Source: Roseburia sp. (GTDB taxonomy: Bacteria > Bacillota > Clostridia > Lachnospirales > Lachnospiraceae). Taken from it: a stretch of 52,790 nucleotides of DNA. The stretch is from positions 10,277 through 63,066 of the forward strand of contig JAAUZB010000059.1 in NCBI GenBank assembly GCA_014804775.1, written 5' to 3'. Numbering within the stretch: position 1 is the first letter of the stretch; each line of letters starts with the position of its first letter. Below the pieces are notes generated by a model. That model was not told the origin of the DNA, searched no databases, and was given only the letters and a program-made list of their open reading frames with translations. The position numbers were made by a program, and so were the translations under genes. This document shows, piece after piece, positions 15,829 to 22,619 of this stretch.

Positions 15829-15915
15829 TGCATCACCCCCCTTTCTTTCGTCTGGAGGGTTCCATCCCTCCGATAAAAGAGGGCAAGCCGCCTCGCTTTG
15901 GTTTCCCTGTCTTTC

Positions 15916-15943
15916 AGTATAACACATCTGACAGAGCATTCAA
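15916..15943 (-). promoter_or_regulatory. Promoter of the type I toxin mRNA
   Basis: TTGAAT, a 16-base spacer and TATACT on the minus strand. The leader after it carries a GGGAAACC motif also found at the start of the antisense RNA. Confidence 0.6.
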
Positions 15944-16025
15944 TCCTATTCTTGTTTTATTCGTCTTCCCGATTTTGTTAATGTGTCATATCGTACCCAC
16001 CCCTCTCTTAATTGTGCTATTGATG

Positions 16026-16190
16026 TTGACTGATTTTGTCGAAAATGCTATTATGTTTGCCGAAGGGAAACTGGAATCGGCTTACCTCCGCATCACATCA
16101 CCTCGTTCTCTTGTCAGGATGGTTTGATGCCTCCCAAATCAGGAGATAAACCATCATAATCTGGTTTCCCTGTCTTTCAGTAATACACCT
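16026..16190. pseudogene. Decayed second copy of the type I toxin / antisense RNA unit
   Basis: The plus-strand promoter TTGACT-17-TATTAT (16026-16054) and the RNA start AAGGGAAACTGGAATCGGCT copy those of the unit at 15612. On the minus strand TACTGAAAGACAGGGAAACC and a GAGGTGATGTGATG start region copy the toxin leader, but the reading frame stops after three codons (ATG CGG AGG TAA). The toxin body is deleted. Confidence 0.6.
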
Positions 16191-16200
16191 TTCGGTTTAT

Positions 16201-16788
16201 CTACCGAATATCCGCATAATAGATCATATCCTCTGTTACAGGTTGTGAGAAGTCTGCAAGATAGCCTTCCACATCCTTCCATCCGTAAAATGTTTTTCCT
16301 TCCAGCACAGGCTCTTCCGGAGCCTCCATGCATTCCCCGTCATTGATATAATACGATTTATAGTCATCTGATCCGACAAAAAATATAACATTATGCTGTT
16401 CTGGAAGATCAACCGGCATCTTGTTCAAAACGACATTCCTATCGCAGGTCACAGTTCCAGGCTTTCCAATCGGATGCTTAAAGGTTTCCGTGACACGTAC
16501 GGATAAAATTCCTCTTTCCTTGTCACATTTTAAGATGTTGACTTCGATCCCCGAATCGGAATCCAACTCCGCAACAAGGTTACACACCAGATCCGCGAGA
16601 AACTCATTCGTATTGTTTATACTGTACTTCTGACTGGCTTCCATATTGCTCACAGTCTCCTCCACAACGGAATCCAGATTACTCTTAATCTCCGTACTCC
16701 TGTTCTCGCGTCCTGATACAGTCATTACGATCATGAGCGTCAACACGCCGAGTATTGTGCTTACTATAGTCAATATGATACTTTTCAC
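16201..16788 (-). CDS. TadE-like pseudopilin / envelope protein, 195 aa
   Basis: It has one N-terminal membrane helix (ILTIVSTILGVLTLMIVM, residues about 5-22) and then an extracytoplasmic domain. The helix is followed by a helical region (VVEETVSNMEASQKYSIN) as in TadE-type minor pilins. The C-terminus (GKTFYGWKDVEGYLADFS) resembles half an InlB repeat. The start is GTG at 16788 with AAAGGA 9 bases upstream. It is the last of the run of pilin-like genes before the SH3 lipoprotein. The family name is inference from topology and neighbours. Confidence 0.6.
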   Translation of the reverse strand: MKSIILTIVSTILGVLTLMIVMTVSGRENRSTEIKSNLDSVVEETVSNMEASQKYSINNTNEFLADLVCNLVAELDSDSGIEVNILKCDKERGILSVRVTETFKHPIGKPGTVTCDRNVVLNKMPVDLPEQHNVIFFVGSDDYKSYYINDGECMEAPEEPVLEGKTFYGWKDVEGYLADFSQPVTEDMIYYADIR

Positions 16789-16820
16789 TCCTTTTCATCC
16801 TTTCTTCTACTGTTTGGTGA

Positions 16821-17300
16821 TCATGTTTTATTTACCGGGATGTCCAGCGTACATACAGTCTTCCTGCCTCCGTCATCGAGCGCACAAACTTTTACCGAAT
16901 AAATTCCCGGATTATCCAGACTGATTTCCGTATCCGGCTGCAGTGTCCCTGTAATGTCGCTTCCGTCCGGATGGATGATCTCAACGACCTTGATCTGCAG
17001 GTCATGTCCTGCATGATCCACTGCGTGGATATAATCGGACAGCCTTACTGTTCCTGTCTCAAAACCACCACCGCTGAATTCAATCTTTGGTGCTGTCTTG
17101 CCGCTTTCCGCGTGATACGCCTCGAAATCACTGTAGCCTTCGTAATTGATTCCACCTGTCGGCAGTCTGGCTCCCACAATGTGTGGAACTCCCTGATTCC
17201 CGGCGTCGTCACGTATCCCAACAAACAAGAGCATCAGCAATATAACCAGAATCATTCCTTCCAGTAAAAATTTCCCATATTGCCCTATAATCTGTTTCAT
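16821..17300 (-). CDS. Prepilin-like membrane protein with Ig-like outer domain, 159 aa
   Basis: The N-terminus is MKQIIGQYG followed by KFLLE: a 9-residue leader ending in Gly with Glu at +5, the pattern of type IV prepilin processing. One hydrophobic helix follows (MILVILLMLLFVGI). The outer domain has a beta-sandwich look (IQVVEIIHPDGSDITGT-like strands, LDNPGIYSVKVCALDDGG). The start at 17300 has GGAGGGG upstream; a longer reading to 17333 is not needed. Co-directional with the other prepilins. Confidence 0.7.
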   Translation of the reverse strand: MKQIIGQYGKFLLEGMILVILLMLLFVGIRDDAGNQGVPHIVGARLPTGGINYEGYSDFEAYHAESGKTAPKIEFSGGGFETGTVRLSDYIHAVDHAGHDLQIKVVEIIHPDGSDITGTLQPDTEISLDNPGIYSVKVCALDDGGRKTVCTLDIPVNKT

Positions 17301-17538
17301 TGGTTTCCCCTCCTTTCCATCCTTTGATTCCATATCTGCTATCCGCAGATTCCATAAATTCTGCTACTACCATTTTTTGCGATGGTATGGATCGAACTAT
17401 TGCTTTTGAAGTTGGATAAAGCATAGGATCGACTACATTTTCAACTATCCCAAAAATTCCAAAAAAATACTCCTCAAACGCAAGAAATACAAAAATTATT
17501 AACACTATGTGTTTGTAGTGATACGTTTCATGTACCAT
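17209..17538 (-). CDS. Doubtful 109-aa membrane-segment ORF
   Basis: A reading frame with a hydrophobic N-terminus (HIVLIIFVFLAFEEYFFGIFGIV) and a GGTGG site 6 bases before the ATG. It overlaps the real prepilin gene at its 3' end by 92 bases in another frame. Most of it lies in the 208 bases between two 19-bp direct repeats. It may be a gene brought in or broken by that duplication, or not a gene at all. Confidence 0.3.
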   Translation of the reverse strand: MVHETYHYKHIVLIIFVFLAFEEYFFGIFGIVENVVDPMLYPTSKAIVRSIPSQKMVVAEFMESADSRYGIKGWKGGETNETDYRAIWEIFTGRNDSGYIADALVCWDT

Positions 17539-17580
17539 CAGCTTCCACCTCTTCCTCTAGCTCTGCTATCCGCAGATTCC
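17335..17580. repeat. 19-bp direct repeats flanking a 208-bp segment
   Basis: TCTGCTATCCGCAGATTCC occurs at 17335-17353 and identically at 17562-17580. The right copy encodes the last residues and stop of the 48-aa prepilin. The segment between them has no certain gene, so it looks like a small tandem duplication or insertion scar. Confidence 0.8.
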
Positions 17581-17712
17581 GGCCATGTAATTTAATACGA
17601 TGCCATACAACACGCCTCCGCTTTTGATACAGGTCACAATAACTGCCAGCGTTGCTGCCGTGGCAAGCAGCTCCAACAGTCCCATTCCATAGTGTTCTAA
17701 AATATCATGCAT
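17566..17712 (-). CDS. Small prepilin-like protein, 48 aa
   Basis: The sequence MHDILEHYG then MGLLE gives a 9-residue leader ending in Gly and Glu at +5, followed by a single hydrophobic stretch (LLATAATLAVIVTCI) and a short tail. This is the form of a Flp-type pilin or minor pilin. GGAGGG lies 5 bases before the ATG. It sits 12 bases after the 35-aa gene on the same strand and shares the N-terminal pattern of four other genes in this cluster. Confidence 0.6.
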   Translation of the reverse strand: MHDILEHYGMGLLELLATAATLAVIVTCIKSGGVLYGIVLNYMAGICG

Positions 17713-17724
17713 GTTGACCCTCCT

Positions 17725-17832
17725 TTAGAATGCCGATGCAATGTTTAAGAGCCATACAAACATTCCTATCACTGCCAGTCCGGCAAGTAGTGCCAGAAAC
17801 GCCTGTCCAAATTGATCTATGATAATCTCCAT
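17725..17832 (-). CDS. Small prepilin-like protein, 35 aa
   Basis: Almost only a leader and a helix: MEIIIDQFG then QAFLALLAGLAVIGMFVWLL. The Gly at position 9 after Tyr/Phe matches the other prepilins of this locus, though residue +5 is Ala rather than Glu. It lies between the TadE-like gene and the 48-aa gene with short gaps, all on the minus strand. It is a candidate minor pilin or assembly factor. Confidence 0.55.
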   Translation of the reverse strand: MEIIIDQFGQAFLALLAGLAVIGMFVWLLNIASAF

Positions 17833-17877
17833 TCTGTTTCCTTTCCGCCCTGTGGCTCTCCTGTTATACGTTACCTG

Positions 17878-18213
17878 TTACCTTGCAATCCCGCGGGTGC
17901 TCTTCGTCTCCGAGATACCGAAGATAGGCAGCTCGTATGAATATGACAAAATAACTTCTGCCGTCTGCATGCATCCGTCCTCATCATACGTGCACGGCGT
18001 GATCTGCAGTGTATACCCTTCTGCATCTGCCTGTGCAATACAGCTGTTTATTACACTCGGGTTGAAATTGCTGTTCTCAATCTCAGCAATCACGTCCGCC
18101 TTGTATTCCCTTGCGGCCGCCGCTCTGCTGCTCGCATTACTCACGGCTATACAGATAAAGATATTTAACACAAGCACGATCAGCGTGCCAAATGCTCCTA
18201 TGATATGCTTCAT
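17878..18213 (-). CDS. TadE-like minor pilin, 111 aa
   Basis: It begins MKHIIGAFG, again with Gly at position 9, and continues with a membrane helix TLIVLVLNIFICIAV, a helical Ala-rich stretch (SRAAAAREYKADVIAEIE) and a short outer domain with two Cys. This is the layout of TadE/TadF pseudopilins. Its ATG is directly next to the stop of the TadB/TadC-like gene, so the genes are one operon. Confidence 0.7.
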   Translation of the reverse strand: MKHIIGAFGTLIVLVLNIFICIAVSNASSRAAAAREYKADVIAEIENSNFNPSVINSCIAQADAEGYTLQITPCTYDEDGCMQTAEVILSYSYELPIFGISETKSTRGIAR

Positions 18214-19761
18214 TTAAACACCTCCCATGCTTCCCATCAGCTGCATCATATATACCATTCCGACGGTAAGGTCGATCAACAGTTTTATTGTTGCAGCTAA
18301 TACTGGGTAAGAAAATATCATTTTGGCTTTAAATGCAGTGTTCTCATTCCTGATCTTGTCTGCCATGTTCTGCATTTCGTTTACACGCTGGATCAGATTG
18401 TTGATCTGCACTGTGGCATTTCCAGTTCCTGTTTCCGAGATTGCATGCAGCATCTTCATACAGCTCTGCACCTCCGGGATGTCAAAGTTTTTGCAGAAAT
18501 CTGTGTACGATGACAATTTATCCGGATAATCCCGTAAACGCTGCGTTAGTTTTTTGAGTTCATAATGCAGCACTATCGGTGCTTGATCCATTGATTTTGC
18601 TATGGATACCTGTACATTGTTATTCTGCAGAAGCAGCGCAATTTCCATCAGCCACTGCGGCAGAGCAATATATAATTCCGCATCGACATCCTTTTTTGCC
18701 AAGCTGTATCCGATTTTATGTTGCAGGAGCATAAACGCCGCAATCAGGATACAAGCAATGCCCAGCCAGTTGACATGAAATAAAAATGCCGGTATGGCAA
18801 CCGCAAAAAACGGAGCTGAGAGAAGAATGCTGCGCTTCTTTTCTTTTTCATCATCATACCTCATCACTGTGTCATAGCTGTTTAAGATGTAATTCGCATC
18901 GTGCAGCATCTCGCTCTGCAGCCAATTGACGGTAAGGCTCTTAAAGCTCTTCGCCAACACATACAGCTGAAAACAGATAAAGACAAAGGATGATGCCTGT
19001 ATGATTCCAACCGCAAATATATCCACGCCCTCTGCTCCCGGATAGATCTTTCCCATCGCATTTAGGACATACAGTGCAACTGCACATAAAATTGTAGCGA
19101 CTGCAATTGAGATCATATTATCGGTATGGCTGGTCTTCTTATCCGCCTGCAGAAGATATCCGCTGCGTTTCCAGACTTCGATATCATTCAGCATAAGATA
19201 AACGGAGTTTTCCATCTCTCCCCCGTACTCCTCATTATTGATCAAAAGCTCGTGTACCATATGTATCTTTACACATGCATATTTCTGCTCTATGATTCCA
19301 AGTGCCTCTCTGAAAATATCCCCGCCTGCCTTCCCTTTTTCCATGTGATATACAGCCTCATCAATAGCGTCCTTCATTCCGCCGCGTTCAAAGACTTCAC
19401 CCGTCTCTTTTAATGCAGACAGGATCTTTTTGTGTTTTTGAAATGCGTACAGCATCTGCTCGCAGTAAGTGACTGCATCGGCAAAACGCTTCTGCTCGAA
19501 CATGCCTTTATACATATTTAAGATGAAAATCGGCAGAATGGCGACTGTAGCCAATATAACAGCTGTAAAATATGCTGCGCCAAGCCGGAACAGAACGCCA
19601 ATCGCGCTGATTCCAAGCAGTGAACAGATAATTACAAGCACATGCTTCTTCCATGAAAAGTTATATCCGTATACATGAACCTCATGCTCAAGATATCTTG
19701 GATTAAGAAGCTTCAGCCGGTCAAATATCCCCGCTTTCTTCTTTTTTTTCATTTTCCCCAT
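18214..19761 (-). CDS. TadB/TadC-like type II secretion F fusion
   Basis: A 515-aa inner-membrane platform protein with two F-type units in one chain. It has a basic N-terminus (KMKKKKKAG), a first helix pair near residues 40-85, a cytoplasmic domain, helices near residues 215-270, another helix pair near 310-345, a second cytoplasmic domain and final helices near 480-510. In Tad systems TadB and TadC are separate; here they appear fused. The ATG at 19761 has GGGAG 9 bases upstream; GTG at 19767 and ATG at 19752 are alternatives. It is coupled to the ATPase gene before it. Confidence 0.8.
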   Translation of the reverse strand: MGKMKKKKKAGIFDRLKLLNPRYLEHEVHVYGYNFSWKKHVLVIICSLLGISAIGVLFRLGAAYFTAVILATVAILPIFILNMYKGMFEQKRFADAVTYCEQMLYAFQKHKKILSALKETGEVFERGGMKDAIDEAVYHMEKGKAGGDIFREALGIIEQKYACVKIHMVHELLINNEEYGGEMENSVYLMLNDIEVWKRSGYLLQADKKTSHTDNMISIAVATILCAVALYVLNAMGKIYPGAEGVDIFAVGIIQASSFVFICFQLYVLAKSFKSLTVNWLQSEMLHDANYILNSYDTVMRYDDEKEKKRSILLSAPFFAVAIPAFLFHVNWLGIACILIAAFMLLQHKIGYSLAKKDVDAELYIALPQWLMEIALLLQNNNVQVSIAKSMDQAPIVLHYELKKLTQRLRDYPDKLSSYTDFCKNFDIPEVQSCMKMLHAISETGTGNATVQINNLIQRVNEMQNMADKIRNENTAFKAKMIFSYPVLAATIKLLIDLTVGMVYMMQLMGSMGGV

Positions 19762-19766
19762 CGGCA

Positions 19767-20825
19767 CTATCTCCCTTCTTTTCTGTATTTATCAAGATCA
19801 CAGCAGAACGGATCATCAATGCCTGCCAGCTCAAATTTTTTCTGTATATCATGCGGCAGCTCCTTTGATATCACTTCTCCGTCCTTTATGATCATATTAA
19901 TCTGATTTTTGTTATTCTCCCTGCTGTAAAAACACAGCTGATCCATGTAACGCCGGATTCCTCCCTCGGATTCTTCTCTTCGGATCAGGATACCAACATT
20001 GACATACTGATAGATACGGTTTTCCATGCGGTCTGCATCGTTGATGTTGTTCATCATGTTCTGGATACGGTCCGGAAGCTTCCGCAGATCGTCCAAATGA
20101 ATGGTTGTAAACCCGTTTACCCCTGTGCTCCACTGCTCTAACAGTGACGTCACCTCAACAGATCTTGCCTCTGAGAGCATCAACCATCTCGGATTTTGTC
20201 TGAGGCTCGCTTTAATTGCATCCGTATAGGTAAATCCCGGACTGATCCGAAGCTCTACCCTGTCTGCTCCCGGATTGATCTCTGCATAATGGATCTCAAG
20301 CGAATCTTCAATTGTGATCACACGCTGCTCTTTTGGAATGAACTGCATGAAAAATTTGGCGCACTCTGTCTTTCCCGCTCCAGGTTCTCCGCCGAATACA
20401 AAGTTCATTCCGGCATTCACGCAGTTGATCAAAAGCTGAAGGATCTCCTTCGGACAATACCGATTCTCGATTATCGTCTGTATCGTATTGCGCACAAGAC
20501 ACGGTGATTTCCTGATGCAGATGGAAAGTCCCGATGCAGCCGCCGAACTGTGTATGATGCTGATTCGCAGTTCTTTTGTGTCCGCCTCTAAGATCTTGTT
20601 TGCATCATTAAACTGCTTATTTACGCAATTTGATATATCGTGTATAAATGCGGACAGAAACTGCTCATCTACACATTCGTCGGCGCGATATCTTCCCTTC
20701 TTAAAATCTGTAATCCAAAGTTCTTTACCGTTATAATCAATATCTGTAACTCCAGGATCTTCGAGATATTTTAAAAAAATGCCAAAACGCTCCGGTGTCG
20801 GTTCAAATGTGATCAACTCACTCAT
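19767..20825 (-). CDS. TadA/CpaF-type pilus assembly ATPase
   Basis: A 352-aa hexameric secretion ATPase. Walker A is GGEPGAGKTE near residue 146, the Asp-box region is TIEDSLEIHY, the Walker B-type strand is PRWLMLSEARS near residue 215, and the His-box is FTTIHLDDL near residue 238. It is shorter than typical CpaF, lacking most of the N-terminal extension. Its neighbours (pilin upstream, TadB/TadC fusion downstream) show that it powers the Tad-like pilus rather than the type IV secretion channel, which has its own VirB11-like ATPase at 44120. Confidence 0.88.
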   Translation of the reverse strand: MSELITFEPTPERFGIFLKYLEDPGVTDIDYNGKELWITDFKKGRYRADECVDEQFLSAFIHDISNCVNKQFNDANKILEADTKELRISIIHSSAAASGLSICIRKSPCLVRNTIQTIIENRYCPKEILQLLINCVNAGMNFVFGGEPGAGKTECAKFFMQFIPKEQRVITIEDSLEIHYAEINPGADRVELRISPGFTYTDAIKASLRQNPRWLMLSEARSVEVTSLLEQWSTGVNGFTTIHLDDLRKLPDRIQNMMNNINDADRMENRIYQYVNVGILIRREESEGGIRRYMDQLCFYSRENNKNQINMIIKDGEVISKELPHDIQKKFELAGIDDPFCCDLDKYRKEGR

Positions 20826-20846
20826 TGAATCTATACTCCTTTCCTG

Positions 20847-20933
20847 TTACTTGCCATAAACTCCTGAATAGTCAAGCTCCGGCAGGATGTCCTGCCGGAG
20901 TTTCACTGTAATTCGTGTGGGATCTGCACTCAT
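20847..20933 (-). CDS. Possible 28-aa microprotein after the pilin gene
   Basis: A short open frame whose ATG overlaps the pilin stop as ATGA and which runs through the 11-bp hairpin at 20877-20900 (MSADPTRITVKLRQDILPEL then eight more residues). Translation through the hairpin could affect downstream expression. No ribosome site of its own is seen. Real coding is uncertain. Confidence 0.25.
   Translation of the reverse strand: MSADPTRITVKLRQDILPELDYSGVYGK
20877..20900 (-). promoter_or_regulatory. Strong hairpin between pilin and ATPase genes
   Basis: CTCCGGCAGGA and TCCTGCCGGAG form a perfect 11-bp stem with a two-base centre. There is no proper T-run on the minus strand, so it is more likely a transcript-stabilising or partial attenuation site that lets the pilin be made in excess over the ATPase. 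Confidence 0.65.
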
Positions 20934-21115
20934 GCGCCGCCACCGACACCCGGAACCATGTTGTTCATGTTCGTGAAAAATCCTTCTAACGCGCTTTTAA
21001 ACTGATTAGACACAAATCCATCTGTTTTAAGAGCAGCCACCAGGATTACACCCAGCGCCAGCAGTACGACCATCGTCAGAATGGCATTTCCATAATGTTC
21101 CATAACCTGCTTCAT
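20930..21115 (-). CDS. Flp-like major pilin candidate, 61 aa
   Basis: The N-terminus MKQVMEHYG then NAILT has Gly at position 9, followed by a long hydrophobic helix (MVVLLALGVILVAAL) and a short Gly-rich end (MVPGVGGGA). Size and form are those of a Flp-type pilin. It is first in the cluster, has an excellent AAGGAGGG site, and is followed by a strong hairpin that could raise its yield; these point to the major subunit. Residue +5 is Thr, not the usual Glu. Confidence 0.7.
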   Translation of the reverse strand: MKQVMEHYGNAILTMVVLLALGVILVAALKTDGFVSNQFKSALEGFFTNMNNMVPGVGGGA

Positions 21116-21141
21116 TGGTTTTCCCTCCTTTCTTGTTTTTA

Positions 21142-21157
21142 AACGGATTTATCCGTT
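21142..21157. promoter_or_regulatory. Palindrome before the pilin gene
   Basis: AACGGAT-TT-ATCCGTT, perfect 7-bp arms, lies 27-42 bases upstream of the pilin start. It may be an operator or a leader hairpin. No matching second copy was found. Confidence 0.4.
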
Positions 21158-21214
21158 CAAAATATATGTAAAACGTCAGAATCCATGGTTTCCGGCGTTT
21201 ACAAACCATTCAAA

Positions 21215-21820
21215 CTATCTTCCCCTTCTGCCAAATGGTTTTGGCACCACATGATTCGGCTCGCTTACTTTTTCTGTTTTCTGCGGTCCGATATCCTCAA
21301 AATGTTCTCCTGCGGTCATGATCTGCATTAAATTTCCGGCCAGTTCTGCACCGTCCTTCATAATACTCAATTTGTCAGACTGCCATGTCCCCTTTGTACC
21401 GTTTATTCCATTCATGAGTTTGATTCCTCTTGCCGGAGGCTCCCATGATTGCAGATTAACGGAATAATCGTCAAGCAGAAAATCAGTTGGGCCGACACCA
21501 TCCTCAATAAAGTCTTTCTTATCTGCCCCACAGGGTGGGAAAATCCTGTGTTCCGGTGTGATTTCCGGCAAATACCTGTCAATCCATGCATTCTTTTCTG
21601 ACAGAGCATATTTGCTGTCTGTCAATACAGCTGACAAAATATTGACCTCTACTTCTGGATGCTCCCTAATGATATGTCTGATTGCATCTACAACATTCTG
21701 CTGCGGCAGAAGATTCAAGAAATATCCTTCCTCATACAGTACTTCCAGTGTGTCTACAACACGAAATTCTGCTGCAGTCCCGTCAAGATCAACGAACAGC
21801 CTGATTTTTTCGCCCATCAT
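21215..21820 (-). CDS. HAD-family nucleotidase-like protein with Arg-rich tail
   Basis: A 201-aa haloacid-dehalogenase fold protein like 5'(3')-deoxyribonucleotidases. The catalytic motif I is LFVDLDGTAAEF near residue 9, motif II lies around NILSAVLTDSKYA, and motif IV is near FLLDDYSVNL. It could remove phosphate from nucleotides or related substrates. The start at 21820 has AGGAGG 6 bases upstream. The C-terminus ends PKPFGRRGR, a basic tail shared with other element proteins. It stands alone behind a promoter carrying the shared box at 21882. Confidence 0.7.
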   Translation of the reverse strand: MMGEKIRLFVDLDGTAAEFRVVDTLEVLYEEGYFLNLLPQQNVVDAIRHIIREHPEVEVNILSAVLTDSKYALSEKNAWIDRYLPEITPEHRIFPPCGADKKDFIEDGVGPTDFLLDDYSVNLQSWEPPARGIKLMNGINGTKGTWQSDKLSIMKDGAELAGNLMQIMTAGEHFEDIGPQKTEKVSEPNHVVPKPFGRRGR

Positions 21821-21881
21821 CACATTCCTCCTGCTCATATACAAATTTCATTTTCTATCATACATTCAAAAAAAATATTAT

Positions 21882-21904
21882 GTGTTATACTCCAGACCAT
21901 ATTT
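21882..21904 (-). promoter_or_regulatory. Shared promoter box, copy 1 (HAD gene)
   Basis: The plus-strand text GTGTTATACTCCAGACCATA matches two other sites (38837, 48851). On the minus strand ATATGGTCTGGAG runs directly into a TATAAC -10 element; no good -35 is present. It is about 60 bases upstream of the HAD gene start. Confidence 0.6.
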
Positions 21905-21972
21905 TTAAATATTTTATTGTTTTTTGTATATCATCTAAAAACTTTTATACATTTACGGCAGTTTACTCATAC

Positions 21973-22011
21973 AAAAAAGGACTCATGCTGCGTTTGCAAC
22001 ACAAATCCTTT
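21973..22011 (-). terminator. Terminator of the 163-aa XRE gene
   Basis: AAAGGA pairs with TCCTTT and an inner TGTTGC with GCAGCA. Six T follow on the minus strand, starting about 13 bases after the XRE stop. Confidence 0.75.
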
Positions 22012-22023
22012 CCCGAACTCCTG

Positions 22024-22515
22024 CTATTTTCTTCCCAACCTGCGACATTCTTTCGCATAATCAGCTGCCATGTTCAGTATAAAATTACTGCTTTGTATAT
22101 CTAACCCTTTCGTTATCTCATTAAATCTCTGTCCATTTGTTTTCCGCTTATTTTCATCATATGGAAATAGATCGCACGGACTCAGATGCAATGCATAGGA
22201 TAGCTTGATCAATGCAGTTAACCCTATTTTTGTCCTTCCGCCAAACAGGTTGCAAAGATGCGAATAGTTGATACCCGCTATTTCTCCCAGTCCACGTACT
22301 GTCATATGCTGTTTTTCCATCTCTATATAAATATTTTGAACAATCCCAGCTAAAAGGCTATCCATCATATCTTTATTATAGATCGGTGTATCTATCAGAT
22401 CAGCCGTAAAGAATCTATTACTATGTGACATATAATTTTTCCTTACCGCTAATCCGCTACTTTTCTCATCACCGCAATCAGATACATCAGCTATCTTTTC
22501 CGTCGGAATATCCAT
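22024..22515 (-). CDS. XRE-family transcriptional regulator, 163 aa
   Basis: An HTH domain sits near residues 65-125: MTVRGLGEIAGINYSHLCNL followed by FGGRTKIGLTALIKLSYALHLSPCDLF, a Cro/C1 pattern. The N-terminal 50 residues are polar and unrecognised, and the C-terminus is a short helix ending RRLGRK. GAGGTGA is well placed before the ATG. It lies between the topoisomerase gene and the pilus cluster, with its own terminator, and may regulate the element. Confidence 0.8.
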   Translation of the reverse strand: MDIPTEKIADVSDCGDEKSSGLAVRKNYMSHSNRFFTADLIDTPIYNKDMMDSLLAGIVQNIYIEMEKQHMTVRGLGEIAGINYSHLCNLFGGRTKIGLTALIKLSYALHLSPCDLFPYDENKRKTNGQRFNEITKGLDIQSSNFILNMAADYAKECRRLGRK

Positions 22516-22619
22516 ACAATCACCTCACACATAATATTACTATGCAACAAAAATATAATTACAAGTAATAATTGTATTTTAATATTATCACTGGATTTTG
22601 TCAAACAAATTTATCTGCT

